A stretch of 47,746 nt of DNA, taken from positions 1 to 47,746 of the forward strand of contig JAEWBE010000130.1 of NCBI GenBank assembly GCA_023391275.1, read 5' to 3'. This document shows positions 7,857-14,527 of the stretch, one piece after another; position 1 is the stretch's first letter; every line of letters starts with the position of its first letter. The translations under genes were made by a program, and so were the position numbers. Source of the stretch: Bacillota bacterium. GTDB taxonomy: Bacteria > Bacillota > Clostridia > Oscillospirales > Acutalibacteraceae. A model generated the notes under the pieces. It had not been told where the DNA came from. It searched no databases and saw only the letters and a list, made by a program, of their open reading frames with translations.

Positions 7857-9170
7857 TTATTTTTCTGTGCAGAGCTCTACTTTTTTCCCTTCCAGAATCA
7901 GGTTCGTTGTGCGAACCGCGCACATCTTTCCGCACATGGAGCAGGTATGGCGGTCGGCAGGAGGGGTGCTTTCAAAATAGCTTTTCGCTTTTTCCCCGTC
8001 GATTGCCACACGGAACATTTCATCCCAATCCATTTTGTGGCGGGCCTGTGCCATCTGATTGTCCAAATCGCGCGCATGGGGAATCCCTTTGGCGATATCA
8101 GCCGCATGCGCGGCAATTTTGCTTGCGATAATCCCTTCCTTTACATCGTTTAAATCCGGCAGCCTAAGGTGCTCCGCGGGTGTGACATAACACAGAAAAT
8201 CGGCGCCGCTTGCCGCCGCGATAGCCCCGCCGATTGCGGAAGTGATGTGGTCATAGCCGGGGGCGATATCGGTCACCAGGGGCCCGAGTACATAAAACGG
8301 AGCATTATGACAAAGACGCTTTTGAAGCGCCATGTTTGCCGCAATCTCATTCATAGCCATGTGCCCGGGACCTTCCACCATGACCTGAACGTCTTTTTTC
8401 CACGCGCGCTGCGTCAGGTTCCCCAACTCGATCAATTCACTGATCTGACCGGCGTCGGTACTGTCGTCAAGGCAGCCGGGGCGCAGCGCATCGCCAAGAC
8501 TGATGGTTACGTCGTGTTCCCTCAGGATATCCAGCACTTCGTCGTAATACTCATAAAACGGATTTTCATATCCCGTCATTTCCATCCACGCAAAAAGGAG
8601 GGAGCCTCCGCGGGAAACGATATTCATGGTTCTGCCTTCCCTTCGAAAGGCCTCGACTGCGCGGCGGTTAATGCCGGCATGGATTGTCATAAAATCCACG
8701 CCTTCCGCCGCGTGCGCCTCCACCACTTTCAGAAAGTCCTTTGCCGAAATCTCGAGCAGGTCTTTTTCCAAGTAGCCAATGGCGTCATACATGGGAACCG
8801 TGCCGATCATAGCCGGCGATCGGGCGATGAGCTCCCGGCGGAACGTATTGGTCTTGCCGTAGTTGCTCAAATCCATAATGGCTTCGGCGCCAAAACGGAT
8901 TGCCATGTCCACTTTTTGCATTTCAACATCATAATTTTTGCAGTCGCCCGAAATCCCAAGGTTCACATTAATTTTTGTTTTCAACCCTGCACCGATTCCC
9001 TCCGGGGAAAGGGCGGTATGATGGATATTTGCCGGAATGGCAACCTGACCGCATGCGACCAGTTCACGCAGTTTTTCCGGTTCCATGTACTCTTTTTTTG
9101 CAACGGTTTCAATTTCTTTGGTAATGATCCCTTTTTTCGCCGCTTCCATCTGTGTTTTGTAGTTTTTCAT
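7857..9170 (-). CDS. thiC: Phosphomethylpyrimidine synthase (HMP-P synthase)
   Basis: 437 residues, the shorter form of ThiC found in clostridia and archaea. This radical-SAM enzyme rearranges aminoimidazole ribotide into HMP phosphate. Hallmarks: 'PANIHHTALSPEGIGAGLK', 'YDAIGYLEKDLLEISAKDF', 'EGVDFMTIHAGINRRAVEAF', 'MVEGPGHMAMNEIAANM', and the C-terminal cluster 'CSMCGKMC', three cysteines spaced C-x2-C-x3-C for the 4Fe-4S cluster. The start ATG overlaps the thiD stop (ATGA) and has a GGAGG eight bases upstream. The gene depends on oxygen-sensitive chemistry, matching an anaerobic host. Confidence 0.97.
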   Translation of the reverse strand: MKNYKTQMEAAKKGIITKEIETVAKKEYMEPEKLRELVACGQVAIPANIHHTALSPEGIGAGLKTKINVNLGISGDCKNYDVEMQKVDMAIRFGAEAIMDLSNYGKTNTFRRELIARSPAMIGTVPMYDAIGYLEKDLLEISAKDFLKVVEAHAAEGVDFMTIHAGINRRAVEAFRREGRTMNIVSRGGSLLFAWMEMTGYENPFYEYYDEVLDILREHDVTISLGDALRPGCLDDSTDAGQISELIELGNLTQRAWKKDVQVMVEGPGHMAMNEIAANMALQKRLCHNAPFYVLGPLVTDIAPGYDHITSAIGGAIAAASGADFLCYVTPAEHLRLPDLNDVKEGIIASKIAAHAADIAKGIPHARDLDNQMAQARHKMDWDEMFRVAIDGEKAKSYFESTPPADRHTCSMCGKMCAVRTTNLILEGKKVELCTEK

Positions 9171-9970
9171 TTTATCAGTCCTCCGTTTTTATATAGGGTA
9201 TAAAAATGATTTGTCGGGCCGTGCCCTTTGCCAATCGGCAGCGCGTGCCGGATCGCTGTGGTGACATATTCCTTTGCGGCTTCAACCGCCGCCGGAACCG
9301 CCAGCCCGTTTGCAAGATTCGCCGCTATGGCGGAAGAAAGCGTGCATCCGGTTCCGTGGGTGTTTTTTGTCAGAATACGCTCTGCCCGAAACGAATAAAA
9401 ATCTGCTCCGTCAAACAGAATGTCTTCCGCGTCGCCTGTCAGATGCCCTCCTTTGATTAATACATTTTTTGGGCCCATGTTCTGCAAACAGGCGGCGGCC
9501 TTTTTCATGTCCTCGGCGGTCTCAATTTTCATTCCGGAAATTGCTTGTGCTTCCGGGATGTTGGGGGTAAGCATAAACGCCAGGGGAAGCATTTCCTTTT
9601 TCAGTGTTTCGAGTGCTTCCGGATGCATCAGAGCGCAGCCGCCTTTTGCCACCATAACCGGGTCAAGCACTATGCCGTTCGGGCGGTAGTCCCTCAGCTT
9701 TTCCGCAACGATTTTCATTTGTTCCGCCCCGGAAAGCATCCCGATTTTCACTCCGTCAACTGTGATATCTTCAAATACAGCGTCAATCTGGTCGGCAATG
9801 ATTTCCGGCGCAATGTCCTGAATTGAAATAACACGGCTGGTATTTTCCGCAACCACTGAAACAATTACACTCATTCCGAAGGTTCCGTGTGCGGCAAAAG
9901 TTTTCAAATCCGCCTGAATCCCGGCTCCGCCGCTGCAGTCGGAACCGGCAATGGTCAATAGATTTTTAAT
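9167..9970 (-). CDS. thiD: Hydroxymethylpyrimidine (phosphate) kinase, probable ATT start
   Basis: Makes HMP-pyrophosphate from HMP-P; ribokinase fold with 'LTIAGSDCSGGAGIQADLKT', 'VLDPVMVAKGG' and 'TKNTHGTGCTLSSAIAANL'. No ATG or GTG lies in frame between an in-frame TAA (9985-9983) and the conserved N-terminus. A TTG at 9958 would give 'MTIAGSD', but it is 19 bases from the AGGAGG (9983-9978) and removes part of the first strand. An ATT at 9970 lies 7 bases from AGGAGG and gives 'MKNLLTIAGSD', the N-terminus expected for ThiD. I therefore take ATT as the start (267 residues). It is the first gene after the tandem TPP riboswitches and overlaps thiC by 4 bp. Confidence 0.9.
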   Translation of the reverse strand: MKNLLTIAGSDCSGGAGIQADLKTFAAHGTFGMSVIVSVVAENTSRVISIQDIAPEIIADQIDAVFEDITVDGVKIGMLSGAEQMKIVAEKLRDYRPNGIVLDPVMVAKGGCALMHPEALETLKKEMLPLAFMLTPNIPEAQAISGMKIETAEDMKKAAACLQNMGPKNVLIKGGHLTGDAEDILFDGADFYSFRAERILTKNTHGTGCTLSSAIAANLANGLAVPAAVEAAKEYVTTAIRHALPIGKGHGPTNHFYTLYKNGGLIK

Positions 9971-9984
9971 TGTAACTCCTCCTT

Positions 9985-10017
9985 AAAATGGAAAATGCCC
10001 ACCGTCAAGGTGAGCAT
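9985..10017 (-). terminator. Riboswitch-controlled terminator, proximal
   Basis: On the minus strand ATGCTCACC (10017-10009) pairs with GGTGGGCAT (10003-9995), followed by TTTTCCATTTT. The left arm's ATGCTC is also complementary to GAGCAT at the 3' edge of the proximal TPP aptamer, giving the alternative antiterminator. Binding of TPP should favour the terminator. Confidence 0.75.
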
Positions 10018-10027
10018 AAATTTCTTT

Positions 10028-10114
10028 TTGTGATGCTCCCTACGACAGCGTTAACTGACAGGTTCAAAGGGTCAGGTTTTACCTTCTCAACTCAGATGAG
10101 TCCCCCCGCGATTA
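10028..10114 (-). promoter_or_regulatory. TPP riboswitch, proximal copy
   Basis: Minus-strand THI element with the conserved GGGG, TTGAGA, ACCCTTTGAACCTG and CGTAGGGA elements in order. A block of 37 bases (10057-10093) is identical to the distal copy. The P1 helix next to GGGG/GGGA seems weak: only two clear pairs before mismatches. The 3' edge GAGCAT can pair with the terminator arm at 10017-10012. Confidence 0.93.
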
Positions 10115-10126
10115 TTCAATTGAAAT

Positions 10127-10156
10127 AAAAAAGCGTCCACCAAAACAGGTGAACGC
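10127..10156 (-). terminator. Riboswitch-controlled terminator, distal
   Basis: Minus-strand GCGTTCACC (10156-10148) pairs with GGTGGACGC (10141-10133), followed by six T. Its CGTTC is complementary to GAACG at the 3' edge of the distal aptamer, so the same terminator/antiterminator switch as in the proximal copy is visible. Confidence 0.85.
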
Positions 10157-10168
10157 AAATCATTTTTT

Positions 10169-10254
10169 GACAACGTTCCCTACTCCGGTATTAGCCGACA
10201 GGTTCAAAGGGTCAGGTTTTACCTTCTCAACTCTGGTGAGTTCCCCTAGTTGTT
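10169..10254 (-). promoter_or_regulatory. TPP riboswitch, distal copy
   Basis: Second complete THI element upstream of the first: AGGGG, TTGAGA, ACCCTTTGAACCTG and AGTAGGGA in order, closed by P1 arms ACAAC (10253-10249) and GTTGT (10174-10170). The predicted transcript start lies at its 5' edge. Two stacked aptamer-terminator units in series should give a sharper, more complete shut-off of the thi operon by TPP. Confidence 0.95.
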
Positions 10255-10258
10255 AATT

Positions 10259-10287
10259 ATTATATACTGTATTCAGTGAACTGTCAA
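10259..10287 (-). promoter_or_regulatory. Sigma-A promoter of the thiamine operon
   Basis: On the minus strand TTGACA (10287-10282), 17-base spacer, TATAAT (10264-10259): a perfect consensus. The predicted start near 10252 coincides with the first base of the distal TPP aptamer. Confidence 0.9.
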
Positions 10288-10327
10288 TTCACAGTTTTCG
10301 CTCAATGGAAAGTCGAACCTTCTTCTT

Positions 10328-10615
10328 TCAAATAAGTACTTCATGAACAAGGATACCTGAACCTTTGCCGGCAAGCGCTTTTATTTGGGGCACGATTGTT
10401 TTGAAATGTTCCGTTTGCATATGTGCGTCCAAAGACTCCCGGTCCGCCCATTTTTCCATGAAGGCAAACAGCGTGGCATCTGCCGTGCCGCGTACCAGCT
10501 CATAACTGATATTTCCTTTTTCTTTTCTGGTGGCAGCGATCAAATCCGCCGCTGCTGCAATAAATTTAGAAGCATTTTCTTCGCTGACCGTATGACTTGC
10601 ATATACAGCTATCAT
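10328..10615 (-). CDS. Antibiotic-biosynthesis-monooxygenase (ABM) domain protein
   Basis: 95 residues from the ATG at 10615, which has AAAGGAG eight to nine bases upstream; a longer frame reaches back into the neighbouring gene and is not used. The sequence fits the dimeric ferredoxin-like ABM/YgiN family: 'GNISYELVRGTADATLFAFM', 'EKWADRESLDAHMQTEHF'. Members act as quinol or flavin-linked monooxygenases, or heme-degrading relatives. It is the last gene of a redox cluster (nudC, nitroreductase, flavin reductase) divergent from an HxlR regulator, so a quinone or electrophile stress role is a reasonable inference. Confidence 0.88.
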   Translation of the reverse strand: MIAVYASHTVSEENASKFIAAAADLIAATRKEKGNISYELVRGTADATLFAFMEKWADRESLDAHMQTEHFKTIVPQIKALAGKGSGILVHEVLI

Positions 10616-10632
10616 GTTACGATTCTCCTTTA

Positions 10633-11250
10633 TTATCTGATAAAATTTGTGGGTATCCAATCTTCCTGTTCAGGGAGCGGCAAATCGGATTCTTCAATGC
10701 TGTTCAGCAGCCATGCCATATTTTTACCCAGCATTCTCATTGTCTGCAGGCCCTCTAAATCCTGTTTTACATCTTCCGGGGTAAATCCGTGAACAGAATT
10801 CCAATATTGCGAGGTAACGACGGGCATCTGGTTTATGGTGAAATATTTGTTCAGCCGGTCAAAAGCGGCGCTTGCGCCACCCCTGCGGCAATTCACTACC
10901 GCAGCAGCCGGTTTGTGCATAAGAGAAGCCGAGGCGGAATAAAAAACCCGGTCCAGCAACGCACACAGCGCACCGTTTGGCCCCGCGTAATAAACAGGCG
11001 AGCCTACCACAATACCGTCCGCCTTTTGCATACGGCTCAAAAGCTCATTGCATACATCGTCCTCCATGACACATCTGTCGAGTTCTCCGCATTTGCCACA
11101 GGCGATACAGCCGTGGACGGGCTTGCTTCCAATATGGAAAATCTCCGTTTCAATATTGTATTTTTGCAGGGTTTCCGCTACTTCGGTCAATGCGGTAAAA
11201 ACGCAGCCGTTTTTATGGGGACTGCCGTTTACCAGTAACACTTTTTTCAC
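10633..11250 (-). CDS. NADPH-dependent FMN reductase / flavodoxin-fold protein with Cys cluster
   Basis: 205 residues. I take the GTG at 11250 as start because AGGAG lies 8 bases upstream, rather than the ATG at 11268 that precedes this site. The N-terminus 'VKKVLLVNGSPHKNG' is the FMN phosphate loop of the flavodoxin-like reductases. 'HGCIACGKCGELDRC' is a cysteine group as in iron-sulfur flavoproteins, although its spacing is only part of a ferredoxin motif. 'GIVVGSPVYYAGPNGALCAL' is a second flavin-contact block. It probably supplies reducing power to, or acts with, the adjacent nitroreductase and ABM protein. Substrate unknown. Confidence 0.88.
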   Translation of the reverse strand: MKKVLLVNGSPHKNGCVFTALTEVAETLQKYNIETEIFHIGSKPVHGCIACGKCGELDRCVMEDDVCNELLSRMQKADGIVVGSPVYYAGPNGALCALLDRVFYSASASLMHKPAAAVVNCRRGGASAAFDRLNKYFTINQMPVVTSQYWNSVHGFTPEDVKQDLEGLQTMRMLGKNMAWLLNSIEESDLPLPEQEDWIPTNFIR

Positions 11251-11279
11251 TGTAAACACTCCTATCATATTTTTGTGTG

Positions 11280-11801
11280 TCAGAAGGACTCAAAAAAGCA
11301 AGTATGTTCCAATGCAAATCGCTTTCCATGGTTATCGCTGGCCGGTGTGTTTCCTTTGGGGTATCCAACAGGCATCAAGCTTACAATCCTGTATTGTTCA
11401 GGAATGTTGAAATTTTTGCGGAGCAAGCTGTTTTTAAACAGCCCGACCCAGGTTGTTCCAAGGCCAAGCTCGGTTGCTTTCAGCATGATGTGTGTTAAAA
11501 CAATGCTGGCATCAATTTGTCCATAGCCCATCTCATCATCAATGAAGTTGGTGTTTTCTTCGGCTGGGTCATAGCACACCACAAGCACAACCGGAGCACC
11601 ATATCTGCAAGGGGTGCATTCGCTCATTTTCTGCAGACCCTCTGCGCTCTTTACCACCAAAATGCGCTGCGGCTGCCGGTTACCCGCGGTCGGTGCGATT
11701 CTTCCCGCTTCCAATAGCTTGTTTAGCACCTCGTCGGCAACAGGCCTGTCGCTGAATGCCCGTACCGAGCTCCTTGTTTCAATCAATTTTTGGTACTCCA
11801 A
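11280..11801 (-). CDS. Nitroreductase-family protein
   Basis: 173 residues from a TTG start at 11801, supported by AAGGGGGG eight bases upstream and the family N-terminus 'EYQKLIETRSSVRAFSDRPV'. FMN-binding nitroreductases reduce nitro compounds, quinones and flavins with NAD(P)H as dimers. 'GRIAPTAGNRQPQRILVV' holds the FMN phosphate contacts and 'TELGLGTTWVGLF' the later conserved block. It lies 18 bp after nudC and 29 bp before the FMN reductase. Physiological substrate cannot be assigned. Confidence 0.92.
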   Translation of the reverse strand: MEYQKLIETRSSVRAFSDRPVADEVLNKLLEAGRIAPTAGNRQPQRILVVKSAEGLQKMSECTPCRYGAPVVLVVCYDPAEENTNFIDDEMGYGQIDASIVLTHIMLKATELGLGTTWVGLFKNSLLRKNFNIPEQYRIVSLMPVGYPKGNTPASDNHGKRFALEHTCFFESF

Positions 11802-11819
11802 CAGATGTTCCCCCCTTGG

Positions 11820-12674
11820 TTATCGATTGCAGCCGGCATCATGTACATTGTTGCGGAATGCTTCAATCATCTCGCTGGTTAGACTGATTTTTGAATTATC
11901 ATGCGGAAGCTCATCACGATGAAGCCATTGCGCCTCGGCAAGCTCATTTTCATCTATTTTCAGTGTGTTAGCTCCGGCCAAATCCGCAAAGAAGCCTATC
12001 AGCAGGGACTGAGAAAACGCCCAGGGCTGATTTTTGAAGTACCGGATATTGTCCACGTTCAGTCCAACTTCTTCCATGACCTCACGGTGTACGGTTTCCT
12101 CCAGTGTTTCGCCGATTTCAGCAAATCCGGCAAGCAGCGCATAATTTTTGTATTCACGGTTTGCATAGCGTGACACTAAAATGCGGTCTCCGTCCGTAAC
12201 TCCGACGATGATAGCCGGTGAGATCTTGGGATATTCGATATTCCGGCAGCATGGGCAATACAGAGCACGCTCTGTTGTGCTTTGCTCCATTGGGTTTGCG
12301 CATTTACCGCAGAAACGGTGGCTGTCATACCATGTGTACAGGTGATACCCGGTAATCCCGGCAAACGCCAGCCATGCTGGCTGCAGGCTTCTGAATATTG
12401 AAACGTTCCTTTTGTGCAGCGGCGTTTCTTTTAGAACAGGGGGATTTAACGATAAAAAGAAATTATTTTCGTCAAGGGAAAACAGATAAATCAGATCTGT
12501 GCACAGCGCCGGGGCAACTGCTTTTAGTGTTTTACAGCGGGGGATACTGGGGTTTTCAGAATTTGTGTCCAACAAAACCTCTGCGCCGTAAAACGCAAGC
12601 ACATAATCAGTGTCCACGGGTTCTTTTATTGCAAATGCGTTGTCAAATTTATGTGGGAAAATATCCTGCAGCAT
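11820..12674 (-). CDS. nudC: NAD+ diphosphatase / RNA deNADding Nudix hydrolase
   Basis: 284 residues, slightly longer than E. coli NudC. It splits NAD(H) to NMN(H) and AMP and in other bacteria removes NAD caps from RNA. A zinc ribbon is visible ('CGKC' then 'CPCC', four cysteines 18 residues apart), then a complete Nudix box within 'GFAEIGETLEETVHREVMEE', then 'NQPWAFSQS', the NADH-pyrophosphatase signature just after the Nudix box. The ATG at 12674 has AAAGGA eight bases upstream. A 28-bp inverted repeat lies 35 bp upstream, in the gap shared with the divergent hxlR gene. It is the first gene of the redox cluster. Confidence 0.95.
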   Translation of the reverse strand: MLQDIFPHKFDNAFAIKEPVDTDYVLAFYGAEVLLDTNSENPSIPRCKTLKAVAPALCTDLIYLFSLDENNFFLSLNPPVLKETPLHKRNVSIFRSLQPAWLAFAGITGYHLYTWYDSHRFCGKCANPMEQSTTERALYCPCCRNIEYPKISPAIIVGVTDGDRILVSRYANREYKNYALLAGFAEIGETLEETVHREVMEEVGLNVDNIRYFKNQPWAFSQSLLIGFFADLAGANTLKIDENELAEAQWLHRDELPHDNSKISLTSEMIEAFRNNVHDAGCNR

Positions 12675-12708
12675 ACGATATTCCTTTCGCCAGCTTTTTT
12701 TATTATGC

Positions 12709-12736
12709 CGGTCAGTGCAATATTTTACACTGACCG
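12709..12736. repeat. Inverted repeat, candidate HxlR operator
   Basis: CGGTCAGTG (12709-12717) and CACTGACCG (12728-12736) are perfect 9-base arms around an A+T-rich 10-base centre. The repeat sits just upstream of nudC in the intergenic region with hxlR. Read on the minus strand the centre contains TAAAAT, a possible -10. Operator or attenuator-like hairpin are both possible. The rest of the 390-bp gap (12737-12970) holds nothing else that I recognise. Confidence 0.5.
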
Positions 12737-12971
12737 TTTATGAGTGTATTTTTATGTGTCATCGGGATTAATCAATATGCTTAGAGCTTGAGCCTGCGGG
12801 GATCGGCTTTTGCCCAATGCATTTTCAGGAAAATGCGGTTTCGCTTGTCTGCTCCAATTTTTGATGACAACCGCGGTGAACAGAAGTCTGACTGCTCCCG
12901 GATTCATTGGAAAAATCGGGAAGCAGAGAAAACGGCTGTGTAATATTTATGAAACAACGGTAATATTATTG

Positions 12972-13000
12972 TTTACTCCTATAAATTAATATGCTATTAT
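12972..13000 (+). promoter_or_regulatory. Probable promoter of hxlR
   Basis: TTTACT (12972-12977), 17-base spacer, TGC-TATTAT: an extended -10 (12992-13000). A short inverted repeat GTACAAGTAC follows near 13024-13033 before the ribosome site. Confidence 0.55.
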
Positions 13001-13064
13001 AATTATATCAATCGGGAACAAAAGTACAAGTACGCACATTTTTGTGCCTTAAAAGGAGAACTTT

Positions 13065-13454
13065 ATGCAGACTACTTATAATAAAAATGAAGTTTCTGAA
13101 ATTATTGAAAGTAAATGTGCGGTAATATATGCGCTTGAAATTATTGGTGGGAAATGGAGGCTGCCCATTATATGGCAGCTTTCCTCACAGGAAAGTATGC
13201 GATACAATGAACTCAAACGTCACTTGAACGGTGTTACGAACATTATGCTGACTCGTGCGCTGCAGGGACTGGAGGAGCACGGACTCGTACTCAGAGTGGA
13301 ACGAAACCAGATACCGCCTCATGTCGAATATTCACTGACCGACCGTTGCAAGGAACTGCTGCCCGCATTGGAAATTATCGACGAGTGGGGGCGTTCTCAG
13401 ATGAACAACCCCTGCTGCAAAAGCGAAAACGGAGAAGCGATGCAAACAGATTGA
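13065..13454 (+). CDS. HxlR-family transcriptional regulator
   Basis: 129 residues, a single winged-helix domain. The start of the fold reads 'CAVIYALEIIGGKWRLPIIW', the typical HxlR opening with a conserved Cys, then 'MRYNELKRHLNGVTNIMLTR' for the recognition helix and 'VEYSLTDRCKELLPALEIID' for the wing and last helix. HxlR proteins often sense electrophiles or aldehydes through the N-terminal cysteine and control adjacent oxidoreductases. The divergent nudC-nitroreductase-flavoprotein-ABM genes are the obvious targets, an inference from position and the inverted repeat at 12709-12736. AAAAGGAG lies 7 bases before the ATG. Confidence 0.93.
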   Translation: MQTTYNKNEVSEIIESKCAVIYALEIIGGKWRLPIIWQLSSQESMRYNELKRHLNGVTNIMLTRALQGLEEHGLVLRVERNQIPPHVEYSLTDRCKELLPALEIIDEWGRSQMNNPCCKSENGEAMQTD

Positions 13455-13546
13455 ACCCGTGCAATATTGAATTTACTGCCTCTCGAAGCTGCGTTGTGCA
13501 CGGAGGCGGAAGGCTGTCATTAACATTTTTATTTTCCGGTACATCA

Positions 13547-13584
13547 AAAAATGCCGTTTTGGTTTGAATTCCAAACGGCATTTT
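13547..13584. terminator. Bidirectional terminator between hxlR and tetR
   Basis: AAAATGCCGTTT (13547-13558) pairs with AAACGGCATTTT (13573-13584); runs of A before and T after allow use by the minus-strand tetR as well as the plus-strand hxlR. Confidence 0.8.
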
Positions 13585-13590
13585 AGCGGT

Positions 13591-13618
13591 AGCCACCTTT
13601 TTCAAGGTGGCTGTTTTT
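13591..13618 (+). terminator. Second hairpin terminator after hxlR
   Basis: AGCCACCTT (13591-13599) / AAGGTGGCT (13604-13612) followed by GTTTTTATT. It lies just before the tetR stop and acts on plus-strand transcripts. Confidence 0.7.
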
Positions 13619-13627
13619 ATTGCGCCT

Positions 13628-14302
13628 TTACTTTTTGTTTTCATTGCCGCCCTTTGTTCCGGACGCCCCGGTAAATAAGTCGGTAAATTGATCGACACTT
13701 TCTTCTAGCGTGGTCCGGTAAGGGATATCCACATCCAATAGGTTCTCAAGAAGGAAACGGGCACGCGCTCCGAACTCAAATTCTCCCTGAAAAATTGCCC
13801 ATAACAGGCCGAGGGAATAGAGAATCTGCTGAAGCAGTATGACCAGCACCTTCGGGTCAGCGTGGTTGCGAAATTGCCCGGCCTGCTGTCCTTTTTTTAT
13901 AATGCTGATCTCAAGCCTGCACAGCTCCCGCATTTCGTGGCCTATACGGAAGGTCCCCATATCTTCTGACAGGTTTTTAATGAAAATCTGGCGCACAATC
14001 GGGACTCCGGTTGTCTGAATATGGTCGGTGAACTTTTGAATGATCAACCAGAGCTGGTCCACATAGTTGTCAGACGTCAATATATCCGTTACCTCAGCGG
14101 CTGACAGGTTCCATGGAAGGCTGTAATAAGATTCCAGAAGCTCGTCCTTCGACTTGAAGTAATAATAAAATGTGTGTTTGTTGATTCCACAGGCCTGACA
14201 GATGTCGCCAAGTGTGACCGCTTCAAAGGTTTTTTCGCGGAAAAGGCGCGTAGCAGTCTCTCGTATAAGCCTTTTCGTTGCATTATCATTTCTGTCTGAC
14301 AT
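13628..14302 (-). CDS. TetR/AcrR-family regulator of the ABC exporter
   Basis: 224 residues from the ATG at 14302, which has AAAGGGGAG nine bases upstream; an in-frame ATG 36 bases earlier lies before this site and is not used. The N-terminal TetR helix-turn-helix is clear: 'TFEAVTLGDICQACGINKHT' then 'FYYYFKSKDELLESYY'. The C-terminal ~150 residues are helical, with 'YSLGLLWAIFQGEFEF' as a likely ligand/dimer region. It is divergent from the ABC exporter genes, whose promoter overlaps an imperfect palindrome, so it is probably their drug-responsive repressor. Confidence 0.93.
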   Translation of the reverse strand: MSDRNDNATKRLIRETATRLFREKTFEAVTLGDICQACGINKHTFYYYFKSKDELLESYYSLPWNLSAAEVTDILTSDNYVDQLWLIIQKFTDHIQTTGVPIVRQIFIKNLSEDMGTFRIGHEMRELCRLEISIIKKGQQAGQFRNHADPKVLVILLQQILYSLGLLWAIFQGEFEFGARARFLLENLLDVDIPYRTTLEESVDQFTDLFTGASGTKGGNENKK

Positions 14303-14318
14303 GGCGAGAAACTCCCCT

Positions 14319-14330
14319 TTCAATATTGAA
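14319..14330. promoter_or_regulatory. 12-bp palindrome just upstream of the tetR ribosome site
   Basis: TTCAATATTGAA is a perfect palindrome between the tetR promoter and its ribosome site. It could be an autoregulatory operator, but A+T palindromes of this size occur by chance. Confidence 0.3.
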
Positions 14331-14368
14331 TCGGTCAATTTCAGTGATTTAAATTTTTATTTTATTAA

Positions 14369-14398
14369 ATAGTATCAAAACAGCAGTAAAAAAGTCAA
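14369..14398 (-). promoter_or_regulatory. Promoter of tetR
   Basis: On the minus strand TTGACT (14398-14393), 18-base spacer, TACTAT (14374-14369), 67 bases before the tetR ATG. Confidence 0.7.
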
Positions 14399-14457
14399 GC
14401 GTTATTATAACCAAAAATTATTGTTATATAACTTAAAATGATTATTATTATACTACT

Positions 14458-14485
14458 TGAAATGATTATGGTACCGTGGTACTAT
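14458..14485 (+). promoter_or_regulatory. Promoter of the ABC exporter operon with embedded TetR operator
   Basis: TTGAAA (14458-14463), 16-base spacer, TACTAT (14480-14485). An 18-bp imperfect palindrome, ATGGTACC-GT-GGTACTAT (14468-14485; 7 of 8 arm positions pair), fills the spacer and the -10. A repressor bound here would block the polymerase, which fits the divergent tetR gene. Confidence 0.7.
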
Positions 14486-14527
14486 AAGACAAATTTTTGT
14501 TGATTTAAGAAAGAGGTGATAAGCTTC

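Noticed and set aside
8169..9203. Plus-strand frame of 344 codons opposite thiC
   Set aside because: Unnatural composition rich in His, Phe and Arg; thiC on the other strand is unambiguous.
10633..11268. ATG at 11268 as start of the flavodoxin-type reductase
   Set aside because: The AGGAG ribosome site lies after this ATG and fits the GTG at 11250.
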